In this document: piece after piece, positions 22,213 through 28,694 of the stretch
Layout of the letters: each line of letters opens with the position of its first letter
How positions within the stretch are numbered: position 1 is the first letter of the stretch
From: a virus
DNA: 31,122 bases
IMG/VR virus record: IMGVR_UViG_3300025674_000226
Span: 1 to 31,122 of that record
Reading direction: 5' to 3' (one strand)
The notes under the pieces: generated by a model
The model's database searches: none
What the model was told of the DNA's origin: nothing
What the model saw: the letters and a program-made list of their open reading frames with translations, nothing else
Made by a program: the position numbers and the translations under genes

Positions 22213-23268
22213 TCATACTATAGTATAATTCATAATAAGAAGTTCTTCACCTACACCTTGATCAACACCTTCTTTTGCACCTGCAGGTTTCACAAACTCT
22301 CTTTTTTCCCAAACAAAATCATTCTTTGGATACATCTCACTCAACTCTGGAAAATCATAGTAAGATAATGAAAACTTACCAGATATACCATGAAGAGAAT
22401 CTCTCAATTGATAATGTTGTTCTTTTCCAAACTCATGTAAACTATAGTAAGACTCAGTATTCCAATAAGGAGGGTCAACGTAGAAATATGTTGTGGGTGA
22501 ATCATACTTTGCTATTACCTCCTCAAATGACATATTCTCGCAAGTATCAATCTTCTTCAACTTGGGAACAAACTTATCACTAGTTAGTCTGTTTGTAAAT
22601 GCAGTAAACTTTGAACCATACATACCCTTGTAATCTTGAAACTCTGCATCAACAGGATCTACACCGCTAAATGATGATGCAAGTATATACGCATACTTCA
22701 TAGCTATTGCTTGATCCTTCTTACCTGCGGCTATCTTTTTTCTAATCTTATCACGAGCCTGTTCTTGTTTATCTGCTGTTCTCAATCTAAGTTGACTTAC
22801 ACAATAGTTTATTTCATTTAGAATATCTTTCTCTATCTTATCCAGTGATGAATGACCACCTTCGGCATGATGAATAAACTTAGCAATCTTCAATCTGGCA
22901 ACTTTATCCGTAAGAAACTTCTTCAACGCATTACGACCGAACAACTCCTTCTTACATTGATAAAAGAAATCATTACATTCCTTACTTAATTCTGGTTGTC
23001 CTTTAGTTTGAACTGGTGGGTTCTTACTCTCAATAAACTTCATAAACTTCTTTGGTTCTGATGCACAACGAAATAGGTTAACCATATAAGGGTTGAAATC
23101 ATTGTATATAACCTTATTCATTCTTTCATGTATATCGGAGTTGACATACACCCAAAACGCACCACCAAATACTTCTACATATGTTTCACTCTCTGGAATG
23201 TAATCACTAATCCATTCCGCCATGCGATTTTTGCCACCTATGTATGAAATTATTATAGCACCCTCCAC
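22213..23268 (-). CDS. dam: D12-class N6-adenine DNA methyltransferase (Dam-like)
   Basis: Up to 351 residues. Motifs: IISYIGGKNRMAEWI (6-20), TYVEVFGGAFWV (29-40, SAM-binding), NDFNPYMVNLF (56-66), TTYFYVDPPYWNTE (259-272, catalytic DPPY) and LSYYDFPE near 300. The size between D12 family motifs is enlarged by a Lys-rich insert around 110-190. It methylates adenine in a short site, probably protecting phage DNA or mimicking host marking. The start is uncertain: GTG 23268 has little ribosome site, while GGAGG is inside the first codons followed only by ATA/ATT; the first ATG would remove the SYIGGK motif. The upstream homing endonuclease overlaps it by 16 bases. Confidence 0.9.
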   Translation of the reverse strand: MEGAIIISYIGGKNRMAEWISDYIPESETYVEVFGGAFWVYVNSDIHERMNKVIYNDFNPYMVNLFRCASEPKKFMKFIESKNPPVQTKGQPELSKECNDFFYQCKKELFGRNALKKFLTDKVARLKIAKFIHHAEGGHSSLDKIEKDILNEINYCVSQLRLRTADKQEQARDKIRKKIAAGKKDQAIAMKYAYILASSFSGVDPVDAEFQDYKGMYGSKFTAFTNRLTSDKFVPKLKKIDTCENMSFEEVIAKYDSPTTYFYVDPPYWNTESYYSLHEFGKEQHYQLRDSLHGISGKFSLSYYDFPELSEMYPKNDFVWEKREFVKPAGAKEGVDQGVGEELLIMNYTIV

Positions 23269-23819
23269 TTTGGAAATCCGTTGGATTTCACACGATATGA
23301 AATAAACTGTCTGCTTTCGCCAATTTGACGAGCAGCCTCTCTTATACTACTGTATATAACACCTTCTATAAAAACTTTTTTCGTATGCGGCATATTTTTT
23401 TTCATCTTTTCTATACTTTCTTTGGAAACCTTTTTACCTTTATGTCTTTTAGAGGTTATTTTTTTTTGTTCTGGGTTATTATCCCACCATTCTTTTTTCT
23501 TTATTGAACATATCTTTCTACTCTCTTCAGAAAGAACTCCACCTTCTCCACCTTCTGTTAGGTTATAACCATTGGGATGCAATGTATTGTGTTCTTTTAT
23601 ATATTTTTTTTCTAATTCACACAAATCATCTGCAACATTGACACACTCTATAACTTCTTTATCAAAGTTTTCCCAACCATATTTATTGATGGCTCTGGAA
23701 ATCAATCTATTATATTTTCTAAAATCTCGTTTATGTTCACCCATTCTCTTTTCATAATCAATAGTTTTTCCAATATATTTCTTTCCATTTATTTTATTTG
23801 TTAAACAATAAACAACCAT
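23253..23819 (-). CDS. GIY-YIG homing endonuclease with NUMOD-type C-terminus
   Basis: 188 residues from ATG 23819 (MVVYCLTNKINGKKYIGKTI), preceded by GGAGAAGTAAG; an ATG-like longer frame to 23852 adds only 11 residues and lacks a site. VYCLTNKINGKKYIGKT (3-19) with Arg25 and the acidic KYGWENFDKEVIE is a complete nuclease domain. SEESRKICSIKKKEWW and RHKGKKVSKESIEKMKK match NUMOD3-like DNA-binding repeats. The final IYSSIREAARQIGESRQFIS is a NUMOD1-like helix-turn-helix. It inserts between the conserved protein at 23975 and dam. Confidence 0.88.
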   Translation of the reverse strand: MVVYCLTNKINGKKYIGKTIDYEKRMGEHKRDFRKYNRLISRAINKYGWENFDKEVIECVNVADDLCELEKKYIKEHNTLHPNGYNLTEGGEGGVLSEESRKICSIKKKEWWDNNPEQKKITSKRHKGKKVSKESIEKMKKNMPHTKKVFIEGVIYSSIREAARQIGESRQFISYRVKSNGFPKWRVL

Positions 23820-23840
23820 CTTACTTCTCCATAAACAAAA

Positions 23841-23908
23841 ACGGGCTATCAAAAGAGTTTGCGAAGAATGAACAATTATATGTGTTATTCACTCTCTTAA
23901 TAGCCCGT
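23841..23908 (-). other. Long imperfect hairpin in a gene-free gap
   Basis: ACGGGCTAT (23841-23849) pairs exactly with ATAGCCCGT (23900-23908). Inside, AAGAG (23853-23857) pairs with CTCTT (23894-23898), and GAATGAAC can pair with GTTATTC with one bulge. On the minus-strand RNA the distal arm is followed by TTTTTG, so it may act as a large-loop terminator or as a leader structure before the endonuclease ribosome site. The rest of the gap 23820-23974 (155 bases) holds no gene beyond an 11-codon ORF. Confidence 0.55.
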
Positions 23909-23974
23909 CTTTATATTATTCAATCTTCGCATAATAAATATAATAAATAAAATGTAAAAAGTAAATATATTTGT

Positions 23975-24436
23975 TTAATCCCAGAGTGATCTGTAGTATT
24001 TTGCGAATAATTGGAAACCTTCTTCCATAACCTTATCTCGCCTTGCCGCTTCTTTTTTGTATTCCTCCCACATTTCTTCGTCATCATTACGAAAAACGAC
24101 TTTACCACCCGGCTTATCTACAAACCATTTATCTGTATCAATGCCAGACTCAACATCCTCCATATCTAATTTGTGATACTCAAACGCCAATATCATCTTG
24201 TCAAGAATTCTCAACCACTCTTCATACATCTCATCAAATTGTTCCTCTTCATAACCTTCTAATAAAGGCGAACCACTAGGACCATCAGAAGATGAATTAC
24301 CACCACCATTACGAAACGCAATAAGTCGTGGCAATACAAAATCTGTTATGGTATGATCTAACGACCATAAATCCCTACCAGAAAAACCATAACGAATTTT
24401 TTGATAAGCGTATCTTATGTTTCTTAAAATTTTCAT
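23975..24436 (-). CDS. Conserved phage protein of unknown function (YGFSGRDLWSLD)
   Basis: 153 residues, start MKILRNIRYAYQKIRYGFSG. Motifs: YGFSGRDLWSLDHTITDFVL (16-35), PRLIAFRNGG (36-45), an ILDKMILAFEYHK helix (77-89) and EEGFQLFAKYYRSLWD at the end. This combination recurs in many T4-like and other phages and I know no function for it. The disordered insert GGGNSSSDGPSGSP follows the first motif. There is no ribosome site: a sigma70-like promoter ends six bases before the ATG, so the mRNA would be leaderless. Confidence 0.85.
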   Translation of the reverse strand: MKILRNIRYAYQKIRYGFSGRDLWSLDHTITDFVLPRLIAFRNGGGNSSSDGPSGSPLLEGYEEEQFDEMYEEWLRILDKMILAFEYHKLDMEDVESGIDTDKWFVDKPGGKVVFRNDDEEMWEEYKKEAARRDKVMEEGFQLFAKYYRSLWD

Positions 24437-24442
24437 ATATAT

Positions 24443-24471
24443 AATATAGTGAATTTATACTAATAAGTCAA
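24443..24471 (-). promoter_or_regulatory. Sigma70-like promoter
   Basis: Minus strand: TTGACT at 24471-24466 (five of six -35 consensus), 17-base spacer, TATATT at 24448-24443 (five of six -10 consensus). The predicted start of transcription is about seven bases on, at or next to the A of the ATG at 24436. This is the best early-type promoter I see in the window. The -35 region lies within the end of the small CDS at 24455. Confidence 0.7.
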
Positions 24472-24631
24472 TATTATTTTTGCTAGATTTGTTTCTAAAT
24501 ATTGCAGCTATTTTGGAAGGTTTTTCTACTAATTGTTTTTTCTTATATGACATATTGTCATTGCTTTTTGTAGCATTATAATATGCTAGTGCATATTGTG
24601 CATAATAATAACTATTTGTTTCAATCAACAT
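24455..24631 (-). CDS. Tiny Tyr/Asn/Lys-rich ORF filling a gap
   Basis: 58 residues (start MLIETNSYYYAQYALAYYNA, end NNIDLLV) with a basic middle, KKKQLVEKPSKIAAIFRNKS. Its ATG lies inside the last codons of the phosphatase gene (11-base overlap), so it may be translated by coupling; AAGGAG is 17 bases away, too far to act alone. It exactly occupies a stretch without another gene. Support is context only; no family recognised. Confidence 0.5.
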   Translation of the reverse strand: MLIETNSYYYAQYALAYYNATKSNDNMSYKKKQLVEKPSKIAAIFRNKSSKNNIDLLV

Positions 24632-25253
24632 TTTTATTCTTTATATACTCCTTGTATAATAACTTACCTATCCTCATTCCTTCTATAGAATCTGATGGGT
24701 AATGTGCTCTAGCTATTTGTCTACTACTTGATATATTCCTACCAACTCTTATAAATTTTGATTTATATTTAGGATAAGCTTTTGATAAAAACATAGAAAT
24801 TAAAATACCTTGTACACTATGTCCAGAAGGATATGAAGGTGTGCTCATACTTTCTAACTCTATAATTTCACCTAAATTAATACCATATAGTTCTGCTAAT
24901 TGTTTTGGTCTAGGTCTATTAAACATATATTTGTAATACAATATAACCTCACTACTTTCTTTAATCAAAAAATTTATTTCATCGTTAGGAAAAGAAAGTT
25001 TAAATCTTAAACATAAATCATAAAAAACTTGTCTTATATCATCATGCATTTCTACAAATTCTCTATCTTGCGGAAGGCCAGATAATGTTTCTAATTCTAA
25101 TTTTGTTTGCAATGATAAATTATTAGGAGGCGGAGTAATAATGTTGTTATTTACAAATTCTCCAAAATAACCATCAACATTGTATCTATTAGTAGTATTA
25201 TCTGTGAATTTTGTATTTTTAATTTTTTTTATTTTTTTATAATCAACAATCAT
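24621..25253 (-). CDS. PAP2-superfamily phosphatase, soluble
   Basis: 210 residues. All three motifs are complete: K-x6-R-P at 108-116 (KYMFNRPRP), PSGH at 142-145 (SYPSGHSVQG) and S-R-x5-H-x3-D at 177-188 (SRQIARAHYPSD), giving the nucleophilic His184, Asp188 and acid His145. Family members hydrolyse phosphate monoesters through a phospho-His. Only weak hydrophobic helices are seen and no signal peptide, so it resembles class A acid phosphatases or haloperoxidases more than lipid phosphatases. The substrate is unknown. GAGGTGGGGTAAA precedes the ATG. No immediate neighbour explains it. Confidence 0.85.
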   Translation of the reverse strand: MIVDYKKIKKIKNTKFTDNTTNRYNVDGYFGEFVNNNIITPPPNNLSLQTKLELETLSGLPQDREFVEMHDDIRQVFYDLCLRFKLSFPNDEINFLIKESSEVILYYKYMFNRPRPKQLAELYGINLGEIIELESMSTPSYPSGHSVQGILISMFLSKAYPKYKSKFIRVGRNISSSRQIARAHYPSDSIEGMRIGKLLYKEYIKNKNVD

Positions 25254-25272
25254 TTTACCCCACCTCTAAAAT

Positions 25273-25794
25273 TTATTTTAAACCTAATAAACTTTTTATG
25301 AAATAAATTAAACCCTTACTCTGCATTTGTTTATCAAATCTTTTCATCGCTTCTTTTTCTGCTTTAGCAATTGCTTCTTCTAATTTTTGTTTAGCAACAG
25401 CTTCAACACCAGAAACAACACTTTCTGTTTTTGATTTTAACAAAGAACTAGTTTCTTCTAATTGTCCTTCTATTTTTTTTTGCAAGTCATTAGCTATTTC
25501 TTTTACTCCATCTTCTACTTTTAAAGAAGCTTTACTTACAACTTCATCAACAGAAACTTTGATTTTATTTTCCATATTATTAATAACACCATCAGCATAT
25601 GAAACTTTAGCTCTAATAACTTCCAACTCATTATTAATATTCTTAGTTGCACTTTCCTTTATTGATTCAATCTGTTGTGTTGATTGATTATTGAAATCAG
25701 TAATAATATCTTCTACTCTATTTAATTGTTCACTAAGTTCATTTGCAACTGGTAAACCTTTTGCCTTCTTCTTTACCTTATCCATCAATCCCAT
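25273..25794 (-). CDS. Long coiled-coil protein with amphipathic ends
   Basis: 173 residues, nearly all helical: repeated heptad-like patterns from about 20 to 150 with Val/Ile/Leu spacing, ending in GLIYFIKSLLGLK, a short hydrophobic patch that could touch membrane. The composition (Glu, Lys, Ser, Asn, Val) resembles apolipoprotein- or tail-fibre-like coiled coils, but no motif identifies it. The ATG overlaps the stop of the holin-like gene as TAATG, so the two are cotranslated. A membrane-associated partner of that protein is possible. Confidence 0.7.
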   Translation of the reverse strand: MGLMDKVKKKAKGLPVANELSEQLNRVEDIITDFNNQSTQQIESIKESATKNINNELEVIRAKVSYADGVINNMENKIKVSVDEVVSKASLKVEDGVKEIANDLQKKIEGQLEETSSLLKSKTESVVSGVEAVAKQKLEEAIAKAEKEAMKRFDKQMQSKGLIYFIKSLLGLK

Positions 25795-26078
25795 TACTTT
25801 TCTCCACCACCATCATTATTGTTATTCTTTTCCTCTGGCTTGTTCTGTGTAAACCAAAAATCAATAACCTTACCAAATGAAGCAATAAAAGTACCAATCA
25901 AAATATTCAATAAATCTCTATGTGTTGGATCTAACTCTAATATTGGATGAAATAGTAATGATAAAATCCAAAAAAATAAACCAAAAACTCCGGCAGTAAT
26001 TATAAACTGCATCCAATCAGGCAATCCATCATCTCCTTTTCCAAGTATATTCTTTTTTACGTTTGATAAGTTTGTCAT
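25794..26078 (-). CDS. Holin-like protein with two membrane helices
   Basis: 94 residues. Two hydrophobic segments, about 24-45 (MQFIITAGVFGLFFWILSLL) and 57-74 (LLNILIGTFIASFGKVIDFW), are separated by ILELDPTHRD. The C-terminal tail (NKPEEKNNNNDGGGEK) is hydrophilic. This size and layout match small phage holins, which oligomerise to open the inner membrane at lysis. DPTHRDLLNILIGTF is a pattern I have seen in marine-phage holin-like proteins. GGAGAAAAAAT precedes the ATG. A recognisable endolysin is not adjacent. Confidence 0.7.
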   Translation of the reverse strand: MTNLSNVKKNILGKGDDGLPDWMQFIITAGVFGLFFWILSLLFHPILELDPTHRDLLNILIGTFIASFGKVIDFWFTQNKPEEKNNNNDGGGEK

Positions 26079-26091
26079 ATTTTTTCTCCGT

Positions 26092-26790
26092 TTAGGGTAG
26101 TTCTATGCTATCGCCATTATAATTATATTTTTCAAGTATTCTGGCGACAATACCACTTCTAACACAATCCTTTTTACTGAACTCCATGTAATCTACACCC
26201 TCAACATCTCTAAGACGTTGCCAGATGTCATAGAACCCACTCTTAGCGTAATTATTACCATACTTATCACATTGACTTAAATCACCCTGTATAATCAATT
26301 TAGTATTATCATGTATTCTTGTCAATAAGGTTTTTATCTGCATCGGAGAAATGTTTTGTGCCTCATCCAAAATAATATACATCTGTTCTAGATTCAATCC
26401 TCTCATGTGATTTATTACACGGAACTCAATCTTACCATCGTCAATCAATTTCTTTGTTTGTTCTTTGCCAACAATCTTATACAATATCCATAAAGCGCTG
26501 TCATTATAAAGAGCTATTTTGTCCATCAATGATCCGGGTAAGAAACCGAGTGCATCTTCCTTACCTACATCAACTGTTGGATTTATAATACATAACTTCT
26601 TATAATTATTGTTTCTTGTCAAAACATCTTCTATGGCTTTTTGTATACTAATAAATGTTTTTCCAGTGCCAGCCATTCCGTGACACATTACTATTTGATT
26701 CCTTTCATCCCCAATTATGTTATAATAATCTCTTTGTGCTTCTGTTTGAAACTCAATCGGTTTTATAAACTTCGGAAGATTGTTAGCCAA
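26092..26790 (-). CDS. phoH: PhoH-like ATPase
   Basis: 232 residues from a TTG at 26790 with AGGAG seven bases upstream. HGMAGTGKT (37-45) is Walker A, MYIILDEAQN (137-146) is Walker B, and IIQGDLSQCDK (166-176) is the following PhoH strand; the N-terminal PKFIKPIEFQTEAQR is also typical. PhoH is a P-loop NTPase with helicase-like features, found in very many marine phages regardless of phosphate status. The actual role in phage is unknown. It sits between two membrane-protein genes. Confidence 0.93.
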   Translation of the reverse strand: MANNLPKFIKPIEFQTEAQRDYYNIIGDERNQIVMCHGMAGTGKTFISIQKAIEDVLTRNNNYKKLCIINPTVDVGKEDALGFLPGSLMDKIALYNDSALWILYKIVGKEQTKKLIDDGKIEFRVINHMRGLNLEQMYIILDEAQNISPMQIKTLLTRIHDNTKLIIQGDLSQCDKYGNNYAKSGFYDIWQRLRDVEGVDYMEFSKKDCVRSGIVARILEKYNYNGDSIELP

Positions 26791-26805
26791 TAATTCTCTC
26801 CTATA

Positions 26806-27186
26806 TTATACTCCTTTATTAGCGTGATACACTTGTTCTATCAACCAAACTACAATTGAAGTCATAATAGCTTGTGTCCATTCTGAACGGGAAAATTGTT
26901 CTGAAACAATCCATAAGTTCAACTCAGATGCTATCATATAATAACCAACAACAAACATACTCGCTAAACTAGCAGCTTTTGTGGAAATTTTCTTATTTTG
27001 TTTTTGACGATCATATATATTCTTATTTCTTTTTCTCTCCTGCAGTACCCCCTTTTGTATGTATCTATCTTTATCTAACTTTAATTCTCTATTTTCTTGC
27101 TGTAATTTCTTTACTAATAAATCTTGTCTATCATATGCTTCTTGTAACCTTTGTTCACTATCACTACCTCTATTCACGTAATGCAT
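26806..27186 (-). CDS. Small membrane protein with N-terminal coiled coil
   Basis: 126 residues: a charged coiled coil at about 10-65 (LQEAYDRQDLLVKKLQQENR, then LKLDKDRYIQKGVL), then two hydrophobic stretches about 72-92 (ASLASMFVVGYYMIASEL) and 102-118 (EWTQAIMTSIVVWLIEQV). A hairpin of two membrane helices with a cytoplasmic coiled coil is a layout shared by some holins and antiholins. No family recognised. Its leader is nearly identical to that of the next gene upstream, so the pair may be co-regulated. Confidence 0.65.
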   Translation of the reverse strand: MHYVNRGSDSEQRLQEAYDRQDLLVKKLQQENRELKLDKDRYIQKGVLQERKRNKNIYDRQKQNKKISTKAASLASMFVVGYYMIASELNLWIVSEQFSRSEWTQAIMTSIVVWLIEQVYHANKGV

Positions 27187-27239
27187 TCTCTCTCTCAGTT
27201 AAAGGTTGAATAAAACCCTTAAGTAAAATGAGAAAACTT
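27184..27239 (-). repeat. Duplicated gene leader, copy A
   Basis: About 55 bases from the ATG upstream. On the minus strand it includes AGTTTTCTC, AAGGGTT-loop-AACCTTT (a seven-pair stem) and the ribosome site AACTGAGAGAGAATG. Copy B before the ATG at 27609 is the same apart from a few substitutions and a short deletion. The stem directly follows the stop of the gene at 27241, so it could be a weak terminator or a translational switch. Confidence 0.6.
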
Positions 27240-27240
27240 A

Positions 27241-27609
27241 TTATAATAAATCTATTTTTTGTAATGGCTTTTCTATCATCATATCTTTTAATTTAGTATT
27301 GTCAACAAGTATCTTATTACCACCAGTAATAGTTTTATTGCCATTACTATCTTCTTTTAAATGATATACATAAAATACTGTTGACCACAAACCAACCCTT
27401 ATTATTCTTGCCGGACGATCATTCAAATATACAACATCATCATCATTATAATCGCCACCTAAAAAAACCATTAATCCAGCAACTGAACTTTCTATTGTTG
27501 ATTTAAAAAGTAATACTAAAAAACCAACTACAAAAACCCAACTGTATTCTCCAAAAAATGCTCCTACACTACTATTAACAGCTGCCTCTACTATTTTTTC
27601 TTCGTTCAT
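27241..27609 (-). CDS. Mini MscS-like mechanosensitive channel domain protein
   Basis: 122 residues. Residues about 20-50 hold a hydrophobic segment ending in SSVAGLMVFLGG, then GDYNDDDVVYLNDRPARIIR (52-71), VGLWSTVFYVYHLKEDSNGN (72-91), KTITGGNKILVDNTKLKDMM. This follows the MscS pattern of pore helix and beta-domain (E. coli FRPFRAGEYVDLGG...GTVLSVQIFSTTM...IVIPNGKI). MscS has three membrane helices and a large cytoplasmic cage; here one helix plus the beta-domain remain. It could be a minimal channel or a modifier of the host one (inference). The leader matches that of the gene at 27186. Confidence 0.65.
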   Translation of the reverse strand: MNEEKIVEAAVNSSVGAFFGEYSWVFVVGFLVLLFKSTIESSVAGLMVFLGGDYNDDDVVYLNDRPARIIRVGLWSTVFYVYHLKEDSNGNKTITGGNKILVDNTKLKDMMIEKPLQKIDLL

Positions 27610-27657
27610 TCTCTCTCTCAGTTAAGGTTAAATAAAACCCTTCCAACGAGAAAACTA
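27607..27657 (-). repeat. Duplicated gene leader, copy B
   Basis: Second copy of the leader at 27184-27239, here before the MscS-like gene. Shared parts on the minus strand are GTTTTCTC, AAGGGTTTTATTTAACCTT with a six-pair stem, and AACTGAGAGAGAATG including the start codon. Divergence is mostly in the segment between the first two elements. Confidence 0.6.
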
Positions 27658-27963
27658 TTTATCCTTATCCTTCTTTTTATTTTCTAAACTTTCTAATATC
27701 TGTTCTATTGTATATGTCTTAGTTTTAGGAAATTTGTCTTGCATCTTTGATTTGAAAAACTCTGGTAAGTTTTCTATATCATCAATAGGAATAATCATTC
27801 CTTCCATATCTTGAAATTCTTCACCAAACAACATATGTTCCAGATGATCAACATAAGCTTCTAAATTTTCAATATGTGCAATAAGTTCATCACGCCGCAT
27901 ATTGTTATCTTCTATGATATTTAGAAGTTTATCAATCTTGTCTTTCTTATTCTTCTTTCCCAA
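27655..27963 (-). CDS. Unknown small charged protein
   Basis: 102 residues from a TTG at 27963 with GGAG seven bases before it. The first half is a charged helix (RRDELIAHIENLEAYVDHLE), followed by MIIPIDDIENLPEFFKSKM and a Lys/Asp tail. The overlap with the Vsr-like nuclease gene is 17 bases. No family recognised. The leader-copy hairpin follows its stop codon. Confidence 0.65.
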   Translation of the reverse strand: MGKKNKKDKIDKLLNIIEDNNMRRDELIAHIENLEAYVDHLEHMLFGEEFQDMEGMIIPIDDIENLPEFFKSKMQDKFPKTKTYTIEQILESLENKKKDKDK

Positions 27964-28456
27964 AATGATTCTCCTCTGATATTCGTGCTATATCGGTTTT
28001 ACATTCTTCAATCATATCTAAGATTCTTTTTTCTACACCCGCAACATCTTCCTTGATTTCTTTCTCCCAGATACGTATAAGTTTATAACCATTCTTTTTT
28101 GCTAACCAATTTTTTATTGCATCGTTTTGTTTGTTCTTATACTGAGTGAAATTGGCTCGGCCTTGCTTCTTTCTAGTATCTTCTTCACCATGCCAATAAT
28201 TGCCATCAACTTCAATCAATACAGGATATTCCTTCAAAGAAATATCATAATGTTTCCAAGAAAATTTATATTGCAATGACTTCTCTATCTCATATGGTAT
28301 TCCCATTCGTTCTAATAATTCTTGTGTAAGTTTCTCTGGCTCTGTTCTTTGTGTATGTTTTCTAGTTCTCTTAGGTTTATACGCAAATGAGTCAGATAAC
28401 TTCTCTCTTAATCTCTTTGCTTTTTCTTTATTTACTTTCTTTTTGTTCATCTTCAC
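27947..28456 (-). CDS. Vsr-like / PD-(D/E)XK endonuclease
   Basis: 169 residues from GTG 28456 (ATG 28450 is equally possible; the ribosome site is weak in both cases). Motifs are HYDISLKEYPVLIEVDGNYWHGE (69-91), with Asp71 and Glu82/Asp84 as the likely metal ligands, then RANFTQYKNKQNDAIKNWLA and KNGYKLIRIWEKEI (121-134). This matches the very-short-patch-repair/DUF559 nuclease fold, including the GYK-IRIWE strand-helix. The role could be mismatch or nick repair, or a free-standing mobile nuclease. N-terminal residues 1-40 are very basic. Overlaps both neighbours. Confidence 0.82.
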   Translation of the reverse strand: MKMNKKKVNKEKAKRLREKLSDSFAYKPKRTRKHTQRTEPEKLTQELLERMGIPYEIEKSLQYKFSWKHYDISLKEYPVLIEVDGNYWHGEEDTRKKQGRANFTQYKNKQNDAIKNWLAKKNGYKLIRIWEKEIKEDVAGVEKRILDMIEECKTDIARISEENHFGKEE

Positions 28457-28694
28457 CGTATACAGAACTGTAAGGAGAACCTACCTCTTCTTTAGAATCA
28501 ACAATATTTTTTTCTATTTTTTTTATTCTTTCTTTTAACATTTCTAATTCAACAGAAAAATCACTGACAACATTTTTTAAATTAACAAAAGCTTTTTCTG
28601 CAGCTACGATTCTTCTATGTACAGCAAACAAAACTTCTGCTGGTTCTGCTTCACTGGCTAAATCTATTTGCTGATTTGTTATAATCTTACTCAT
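28428..28694 (-). CDS. Unknown helical protein
   Basis: 88 residues from ATG 28694 (MSKIITNQQIDLASEAEPAE). ATG 28703 is possible, but AAAGGAA lies only one or two bases before it and about nine before 28694. It is mainly one long charged coiled coil (VHRRIVAAEKAFVNLKNVVS, then LEMLKERIKKIEKNIVDSKE). No family recognised. It overlaps the upstream gene by eight bases and the nuclease gene by 29, which favours cotranslation. Confidence 0.65.
   Translation of the reverse strand: MSKIITNQQIDLASEAEPAEVLFAVHRRIVAAEKAFVNLKNVVSDFSVELEMLKERIKKIEKNIVDSKEEVGSPYSSVYGEDEQKESK

Noticed and set aside
23920-24108. 62-codon minus-strand ORF
   Set aside because: Overlaps the well-supported gene at 23975 in another frame and ends in A+T-rich gap sequence.
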